This document shows, one piece after another, positions 13,487 through 18,203 of a stretch of DNA of 18,203 nucleotides (position 1 is its first letter; each line of letters starts with the position of its first letter). A program made the position numbers and the translations under genes. The notes beneath the pieces were generated by a model, which was not told where the DNA came from, ran no database searches, and saw only the letters and a list, made by a program, of their open reading frames with translations. Source of the DNA: an uncultured beta proteobacterium. GTDB taxonomy: Bacteria; Pseudomonadota; Gammaproteobacteria; Burkholderiales; Burkholderiaceae. The DNA is taken from NCBI GenBank assembly GCA_903930665.1, contig CAIYZI010000305.1, positions 1 to 18,203 on the forward strand, in the 5' to 3' direction.

Positions 13487-14062
13487 ATGAAATCAAAATT
13501 ACTTGTTGCCTTGTTGGCAACCTTAGGATTAAGTGTTGCAGCCATTGCTGCGCCTGCAACTTACACGGCAGAGGCTAACCATACCTTCGCTCAGTTTGAA
13601 TACAACCACCTTGGTTTTTCAAATCAAACTAGTCGTTTTAATACTGTTACTGGAACTGTAACAATCGATCAGGCAGCAAAAAAAGGCAGCGCAGATATTA
13701 CTATTGATGCCAAATCTGTAGATACTGGATCAACTGTATTTAATGGCCATATTCAGGGCGAAGATTTTCTGTCTACCGCCCAATTTCCTACGGCGACTTT
13801 TCAATCTGATGACATGATTTTTAAAGGTGACAAGCCAGTTGCTTTGAAAGGTGTTTTGACTCTGAAGGGGGTAAGCAAACCTGTAACTTTGAAGATTACC
13901 CATTTCGAGTGCAAAAAACACCCTATGACTGGTGTGGATTATTGTGGTGCAAATGCTGAAACTAAAGTCACACGTACTGAATTTAATATGGGCAAATATG
14001 CTCCATACGTGGGTGATGAAGTCACCATCATGATTGCGATCGAGGCTGCTAAAAAGGAGTAA
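13487..14062 (+). CDS. YceI family periplasmic protein (second copy)
   Basis: A second 191-residue YceI protein. Signal peptide MKSKLLVALLATLGLSVA ending IAA. The mature barrel shows the classical pattern YTAEANHTFAQFEYNHLGFSN, VTIDQAAKKGSADITIDAKS, GHIQGEDFLSTAQFPTATF, GVLTLKGVSKPVTLKI and a C-terminal RTEFNMGKYAPYVGDEV. Two cysteines (HFECKKHP, DYCGAN) could form a disulfide. It is closer to ordinary bacterial YceI than the first copy and starts 53 bases after it, with ACGGAG before the ATG. Isoprenoid/quinone carriage in the periplasm next to cytochrome b561 is the likely role, inferred from the family. The operon ends at the hairpins after it. Confidence 0.93.
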   Translation: MKSKLLVALLATLGLSVAAIAAPATYTAEANHTFAQFEYNHLGFSNQTSRFNTVTGTVTIDQAAKKGSADITIDAKSVDTGSTVFNGHIQGEDFLSTAQFPTATFQSDDMIFKGDKPVALKGVLTLKGVSKPVTLKITHFECKKHPMTGVDYCGANAETKVTRTEFNMGKYAPYVGDEVTIMIAIEAAKKE

Positions 14063-14091
14063 AAGGCCTTTATTCAAGCAAGTTTTCTCAT

Positions 14092-14170
14092 AAACCACCC
14101 TCTTGAACTGACCCCCTTGGTTGGACCTTATGTCCAACCAAGGGGGTTTGTTTTACGAGGGTGGTTTTTT
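14092..14170 (+). repeat. Outer inverted repeat enclosing the terminator hairpin
   Basis: AAACCACCCTC (14092-14102) and GAGGGTGGTTT (14157-14167) are perfect reverse complements flanking the inner hairpin, with T6 at 14165-14170. The two stems stack into one long structure and the outer one can serve as a back-up terminator. Confidence 0.7.
14112..14154 (+). terminator. Strong terminator of the marR-flavodoxin-b561-yceI cluster (inner hairpin)
   Basis: A perfect 15-bp, GC-rich stem (14112-14126 with 14132-14146) and 5-base loop is followed by TTTGTTTT. Confidence 0.92.
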
Positions 14171-14250
14171 GTTTCCAACTGAGTAAGATTATAATTACCT
14201 AAATGCTTGAAATTAAAGAAGATTATTCTAAAAAAACGATTTTTGGTAGT

Positions 14251-14279
14251 TTGACAGTCGTTCAGGGGTCTTGGACAAT
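14251..14279 (+). promoter_or_regulatory. Sigma-70-like promoter of the ccm operon
   Basis: A perfect TTGACA (14251-14256), a 17-base spacer and GACAAT (14274-14279) lie 34 bases before the ccmA ATG, giving a short leader of about 25-30 bases. There is no good ribosome site in that leader. Confidence 0.65.
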
Positions 14280-14313
14280 GCCTGGGGTGGCTTGATTCCA
14301 GCCATTTGCTTAA

Positions 14314-14961
14314 ATGACAACCCTTCATCCCCACTCCTCTCTTTTATCCGTGTCGCTACTTGAGGCCCGCGAATTGACGTGCATTCGCGGCCAGCGAGAG
14401 CTATTTCAAGGACTAAGTTTTGGTATCTCTGGTGGCGAATGTTTGCATGTGTGTGGTGAGAATGGTGTTGGTAAAACCAGCTTGCTACGTTTACTCAGTG
14501 GACTTTCAAGACCCGAGATGGGCGAAGTCTTATGGGGTGGTAAATCCATTGTCTCGGATTCAGCCTCCTATCGTCACCAGCTTCTGTATATGGGGCATCG
14601 AGATGCATTAAAAGAAGATCTCACTTCTTTGGAAAACTTGGAGATGTACGCCGTTTTGGATGATGTGGCGCTTTCTCAAGAAAATGCTTTGGCGACTTTG
14701 TGGCGCTTTGGACTTAGAGGTCGCGAGGATTTGCCAGTGAGTTGTTTGTCAGCAGGTCAAAAGCGGCGCGTTCTGATGGCGCGCATGATCACTAGGCGGG
14801 CGAAGATTTGGATCTTGGATGAGCCCTTTAATGCCTTGGACTCCAAGGCGGTGCAAGTCTTGCAAGAACTGATTGAAGAGCATGTAGATGCAGGGGGCAT
14901 AGTCATTCTCACTAGCCATCAAGCCCTTGCAATTAAAGGCTTAAAGGTGTTGAAGTTATGA
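14314..14961 (+). CDS. ccmA: Cytochrome c maturation ATP-binding protein CcmA
   Basis: A 215-residue ABC ATPase of System I cytochrome c maturation. With CcmB (and CcmC/D) it powers release of heme-loaded CcmE from the inner membrane. Visible motifs: Walker A GENGVGKTSLL (about 50-60), signature LSAGQKRRVLMAR (about 146-158), Walker B KIWILDEPFNALD (about 164-176) and a switch histidine in LTSHQA. Length is usual. The ATG at 14314 gives a 12-residue hydrophilic lead before the conserved part; a GTG at 14350 is a possible alternative, neither has a convincing ribosome site. It is the first gene of the operon and its TGA overlaps the ccmB start (ATGA at 14958-14961). Confidence 0.95.
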   Translation: MTTLHPHSSLLSVSLLEARELTCIRGQRELFQGLSFGISGGECLHVCGENGVGKTSLLRLLSGLSRPEMGEVLWGGKSIVSDSASYRHQLLYMGHRDALKEDLTSLENLEMYAVLDDVALSQENALATLWRFGLRGREDLPVSCLSAGQKRRVLMARMITRRAKIWILDEPFNALDSKAVQVLQELIEEHVDAGGIVILTSHQALAIKGLKVLKL

Positions 14962-15623
14962 GCGCCTTATTGGGAATCATTCATCGCGATCTCTTGCTGG
15001 TAATGCGACGCAAGAGTGAAGTACTTACCGCCTTATTTTTCTTTGTGATTGTCACAAGTTTATTTCCTTTGGGTATTGGCGCAGATGGCGCATTGCTGAG
15101 AAAAATTGCCCCCGGAGTAATTTGGGTAGCAGCTTTACTATCTACTTTATTGGGTTTACAGCGCATCTTTTCTGCGGATTATGCAGATGGAACCTTAGAG
15201 CAGATGGTTTTATCCCCCCAGCCTTTTGTGCTGCTGGTTGCGGGAAAGATTGCTGCGCATTGGTTAGTTTGTGGGTTGCCTTTAGTGATCTTGGCGCCAA
15301 TCATTGGGATCCAGTTTGATATGGATGCAGGTTCATTGCAGGTATTGATCTTGGCGCTTCTTTTGGGGACGCCAGTGCTCTCCTTAATTGGTTCGATTGG
15401 CGCTGCATTGACCTTGGGGGTTCGTGGCGGCAGTGTTCTGATGAGTTTGATTGTTTTACCTTTATATATACCTGTACTGATCTTTGGTGCAGGCGCAGTC
15501 TATGCAAATACCGTAGGTCTTGATGTTTCAGGCCATTTTTCACTACTGGGCGCTTTATTGATTTTGGCTTTAGCATTTATACCTTGGGTAAGTGCTGTAG
15601 CTGTAAAGATTGCCATCGAATGA
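14958..15623 (+). CDS. ccmB: Heme exporter protein CcmB
   Basis: A 221-residue inner-membrane protein, close to E. coli CcmB (220), that forms the membrane part of the CcmAB ABC complex. About six hydrophobic helices are visible, with the family stretches HRDLLLVMRRKSEVLTALFF, FPLGIG, PGVIWVAALLSTLLGLQRIF and DYADGTLEQMVLSPQP. It is coupled to ccmA and ccmC by ATGA overlaps on both sides. Confidence 0.95.
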   Translation: MSALLGIIHRDLLLVMRRKSEVLTALFFFVIVTSLFPLGIGADGALLRKIAPGVIWVAALLSTLLGLQRIFSADYADGTLEQMVLSPQPFVLLVAGKIAAHWLVCGLPLVILAPIIGIQFDMDAGSLQVLILALLLGTPVLSLIGSIGAALTLGVRGGSVLMSLIVLPLYIPVLIFGAGAVYANTVGLDVSGHFSLLGALLILALAFIPWVSAVAVKIAIE

Positions 15624-16390
15624 GTCAGAAAAATACTTTGTCTAATAAACATTTCATAAACTGGTTCCGACTTTCAAGTCCCATGACCTTTTATCCATTG
15701 GCTGGTAAGTTGATTCCCGTCTTTTGGGTGCTTGCCTTTCTATTCGGTGTAGCTGGACTATGGGTGAGTTTTTTTGTTGCTCCGATTGATGCTGTCCAAG
15801 GCCAGGGTTACAGAATTATTTTTATTCATGTGCCTACCTCTTGGATGTCGATGTTTATATATATCGTCATGGCCTTATGGGCTGGATTGGGTCTGGTATT
15901 AAATACTCGCTTGTCGTCAATGATGGCCCAGGCCCTTGCGCCAATAGGCGCGTGGATGGCCTTTATGTCACTATGGACGGGGGCATTTTGGGGCAAGCCA
16001 ATGTGGGGTGCTTGGTGGGTGTGGGATGCGCGTCTGACCTCAGAGCTCATTCTTTTATTTTTATATTTGGGTTTTATCGCACTACAGGCCTCAATTGATA
16101 ATCCACGTCGTGCAGATAAAGCTGGAGCGGTTTTGGTATTGGTTGGTGTAGTGAATGTGCCCATTATTTACTTCTCGGTCAAATGGTGGAATACCTTGCA
16201 TCAAGGTGCTTCGATTTCTATGACGAAAGCACCGGCCATGGCTCAAACCATGCTCTGGGGCATGTTATTAATGGCCTTAGCTTTGTGGATGTATAGCATT
16301 GCAGTTGCATTAATGCGGGTTCGCGCCATTATTCTTGAGCGCGAATCCCATGCTGATTGGGTGAGACAATTAAGCGAGGTACAGAGCTGA
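15620..16390 (+). CDS. ccmC: Heme lyase/heme-handling protein CcmC
   Basis: A 256-residue inner-membrane protein that presents heme to CcmE. The tryptophan-rich WWD signature WGAWWVWDARLTSELIL (129-145) faces the periplasm, and the two axial-ligand histidines expected on either side are seen at His70 (FIHVPTSW) and His194 (WNTLHQGAS). Six membrane helices fit the pattern. I chose the ATG at 15620, inside an ATGA overlap with ccmB, over an upstream TTG that would overlap ccmB by 40 bases. It ends in TGATG with ccmD. Confidence 0.95.
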   Translation: MSQKNTLSNKHFINWFRLSSPMTFYPLAGKLIPVFWVLAFLFGVAGLWVSFFVAPIDAVQGQGYRIIFIHVPTSWMSMFIYIVMALWAGLGLVLNTRLSSMMAQALAPIGAWMAFMSLWTGAFWGKPMWGAWWVWDARLTSELILLFLYLGFIALQASIDNPRRADKAGAVLVLVGVVNVPIIYFSVKWWNTLHQGASISMTKAPAMAQTMLWGMLLMALALWMYSIAVALMRVRAIILERESHADWVRQLSEVQS

Positions 16391-16578
16391 TGTGGACAAG
16401 TCCCAATGAATTTTTTGCTATGGGCGGCTATGCACTTTATGTGTGGAGTAGTTTTGGTGTTTGCGCACTTATTTTATTGATTGAGCCTTTGGCGGTGCGC
16501 TCAAGATGTAAGTCGATCGTGAAGCGACTGAAAAAAGAGATCTTGGCGGATCAATTTGACAAAGAGGGTGGTAAGTGA
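16390..16578 (+). CDS. ccmD: Heme exporter protein CcmD
   Basis: A 62-residue single-span membrane protein that keeps CcmC and CcmE in the CcmABCD complex. FFAMGGYALYVWSSFG at the start, a hydrophobic helix, then a basic tail (RSRCKSIVKRLKKE) are the family pattern. The ATG at 16390 shares one base with the ccmC stop; a longer frame from an upstream GTG would run inside ccmC. Its TGA overlaps the GTG of ccmE. Confidence 0.92.
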   Translation: MWTSPNEFFAMGGYALYVWSSFGVCALILLIEPLAVRSRCKSIVKRLKKEILADQFDKEGGK

Positions 16579-17009
16579 AGTCTAGACATAAACGCGCTTT
16601 AATCATTGTTGCCGCATTAATTATGATTGGCGTTGCCGCACTCTTAATTTTGAATGCACTCAATAGCAATATCGCTCTTTATGTAACTCCTAGTGAAGTA
16701 GCTGCCGGTCAAGCGCCTAAAGGTCAAGCGTTTCGTATTGGTGGTCTAGTGAAGCAAGGCTCCCTCAAGCGTGAGGGTCTTACTGTTCATTTTGTAATAA
16801 CGGATTTGGTAAAAGATATTCCCGTGTCATATACCGGAATTCTTCCTGACTTATTCATGGAAGGTAAGGGTGCGGTGATTCAGGGACGCCTAAATCCAGA
16901 TGGGCAATTTATTGCTAGCGAGGTTTTGGCAAAGCACGATGAAAACTATATGCCCCCAGAAGCTAAGCATGCTTTAGAGCAAGCTCAAAAAAGCGAAAGA
17001 AAAGAATGA
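16575..17009 (+). CDS. ccmE: Heme chaperone CcmE
   Basis: A 144-residue membrane-anchored periplasmic protein that carries heme covalently from CcmC to the CcmF/H lyase. One N-terminal anchor (about 8-30) is followed by an OB-fold barrel (RIGGLVKQGSL, VHFVITDLVKDIPVSYTGILPDLF, GKGAVIQGRL). The heme-binding motif HDENY puts His121 as the covalent heme ligand and Tyr125 as the axial ligand. The start is GTG at 16575 in a GTGA overlap with ccmD; no ATG fits. It overlaps ccmF by ATGA. Confidence 0.95.
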   Translation: MKSRHKRALIIVAALIMIGVAALLILNALNSNIALYVTPSEVAAGQAPKGQAFRIGGLVKQGSLKREGLTVHFVITDLVKDIPVSYTGILPDLFMEGKGAVIQGRLNPDGQFIASEVLAKHDENYMPPEAKHALEQAQKSERKE

Positions 17010-18203
17010 TCCCAGAGTTTGGACACTATGCATTAATTCTCGCGTTTTGCGTGGCCTTGATTCAAGGGGTGTTACCTTTAATTGGCGCCCATCAAGGCCG
17101 TCGAGAGTGGCTGATTTTGGCTAGACCAGCAGCCCAAGTGGTTTTCTTATTGCTCGCAACCTCCTTTTTTATATTGGCCTGGAGTTTTTATGCGAATGAT
17201 TTTTCAGTTTTGTATGTTGCTGAGCATTCCAATTCTCAACTTCCTGTTATTTACCGATTTGGTGCGATTTGGGGTGGCCATGAAGGCTCACTACTGCTTT
17301 GGATCTTCTTGCTAAGCACGTGGACGGTTTTAGTTTCTCAGCTTTCAAAATCGCTTGATGACTTTATGGTAGCCCGGGTCATCGGGGTGTTGGGTTTAAT
17401 CACCACCGGACTTTTACTGTTTGTATTGACTACATCCAATCCATTTGAAAGACTCTTTCCTGCAGCGCAAGATGGACGCTCGTTAAATCCGCTTTTGCAA
17501 GATCCTGGTTTGGTTTTCCATCCTCCTATGTTGTATATGGGTTATGTGGGTTTTTCAGTGGCCTTTGCTTTTGCAATTGCATCTTTGCTCTCCGGTCGCT
17601 TGGATGCGGCTTGGGCACGCTGGTCTCGCCCTTGGACCGCAGCCGCATGGATTTTTCTCACTTTAGGGATCGCATTGGGTTCATGGTGGGCGTATTACGA
17701 GCTAGGTTGGGGCGGTTGGTGGTTCTGGGATCCTGTAGAAAACGCTTCATTTATCCCTTGGTTGGTTGGCACTGCGCTCCTGCATTCATTGGCTGTTACA
17801 GAGAAGCGCGGAGGCTTTAAAAGTTGGACTGTGCTTCTGGCGATTACAGCGTTTTCACTTTCTTTGCTGGGCACCTTTTTGGTTAGATCTGGCGTACTAA
17901 CTTCAGTTCATGCATTTGCGACTGATCCAAGACGGGGAATTTTCATCCTCATATTTTTAGCATTGGTTGTGGGGTCTTCATTGCTTCTATACGCTGTGCG
18001 AGCTCCAAAAAATACCATGGGTGGGAAATTTAGTTTGAGCTCACGCGAAACTTTTATCTTACTAGGAAATGTGTTTTTGGTAGTTGCCGCGGGATCAGTT
18101 TTGCTAGGAACTTTGTACCCCTTGTTGATTGATGCGTTGCATTTAGGAAAAATTTCTGTTGGTCCTCCGTATTTCAATAGTGTTTTTGTGCCCATCATGG
18201 TGC
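17006..18203 (+). CDS. ccmF: Cytochrome c heme lyase subunit CcmF, 3' end cut by the window
   Basis: The frame starts at the ATG inside the ATGA overlap with ccmE and stays open to the right edge, giving about 399 residues of a protein normally near 650. Family markers are clear: MIPEFGHYALILAF at the N-terminus, IWGGHEGSLLLWIF, DPGLVFHPPMLYMGYVG (His near 172), the WWD signature GWGGWWFWDPVENASFIPW (about 233-251) and LVRSGVLTSVHAFATDPRRG. With CcmH/I it attaches heme to apocytochrome c at the periplasmic face. Genes for CcmG, CcmH and CcmI probably follow outside the window. Confidence 0.96.
   Translation, partial: MIPEFGHYALILAFCVALIQGVLPLIGAHQGRREWLILARPAAQVVFLLLATSFFILAWSFYANDFSVLYVAEHSNSQLPVIYRFGAIWGGHEGSLLLWIFLLSTWTVLVSQLSKSLDDFMVARVIGVLGLITTGLLLFVLTTSNPFERLFPAAQDGRSLNPLLQDPGLVFHPPMLYMGYVGFSVAFAFAIASLLSGRLDAAWARWSRPWTAAAWIFLTLGIALGSWWAYYELGWGGWWFWDPVENASFIPWLVGTALLHSLAVTEKRGGFKSWTVLLAITAFSLSLLGTFLVRSGVLTSVHAFATDPRRGIFILIFLALVVGSSLLLYAVRAPKNTMGGKFSLSSRETFILLGNVFLVVAAGSVLLGTLYPLLIDALHLGKISVGPPYFNSVFVPIMV

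Noticed and set aside
15584..15619. Upstream TTG start giving ccmC 12 extra residues
   Set aside because: It would overlap ccmB by 40 bases and give a Cys-rich leader not seen in CcmC; the ATG at 15620 in the ATGA overlap matches the other junctions of the operon.

Overview
The window looks like a chromosomal segment of a low-to-moderate GC betaproteobacterium. A Polynucleobacter-like member of the Burkholderiaceae is the best guess. The basis is the mix of gene families (phasin, DUF485/ActP, DUF294 nucleotidyltransferase with exonuclease, YceI pair, System I ccm operon) and the AT-leaning codon use; no rRNA or other phylogenetic marker is present, so the genus is an inference. I saw no insertion sequence, prophage, tRNA, rRNA or CRISPR array. 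Every stretch without a gene is shorter than 300 bases.

Layout. (1) 1-207 is the C-terminal end of a phasin (polyhydroxyalkanoate granule protein), followed by two hairpins and panD (aspartate decarboxylase, 376-741). (2) 763-6141 is an acetate-related block: a FixJ/NarL-type response regulator (minus) diverges from a DUF485-actP pair (plus). That pair converges on a translationally coupled minus-strand pair, a CNB-CBS-DUF294 nucleotidyltransferase and a DEDDh exonuclease, across a shared bidirectional terminator. (3) 6231-7549 (minus) holds a DUF2237 gene and a histone-deacetylase-family gene whose C-terminus appears frameshifted at a G run. (4) 7756-11109 (plus) holds a quinone oxidoreductase, then three exported proteins: an Ntn-type choloylglycine-hydrolase-family enzyme, a small secreted protein and a SYLF-like lipoprotein. 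(5) 11288-14062 (plus) is a redox cluster: MarR regulator with a strong inverted-repeat operator, flavodoxin/WrbA-like protein, cytochrome b561 and two YceI proteins, closed by an unusual nested hairpin. (6) 14314 to the end is the cytochrome c maturation operon ccmABCDEF, every junction overlapping by 1 or 4 bases. ccmF runs off the right edge.

How the parts fit together. Block 2 resembles the acetate uptake and signalling neighbourhoods known from other proteobacteria: permease, small partner protein, FixJ-type regulator, and a sensor-like nucleotidyltransferase plus exonuclease of unknown substrate. Block 5 looks like a MarR-controlled quinone/electron-transport response. Block 6 is housekeeping c-type cytochrome assembly.

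The observations most worth checking are the frameshift that removes the expected catalytic tyrosine of the deacetylase, the uncharacterised nucleotidyltransferase-exonuclease pair tied to acetate transport (with a hairpin next to its start codon), the MarR operator and its redox operon, and the nested double hairpin upstream of ccmA.
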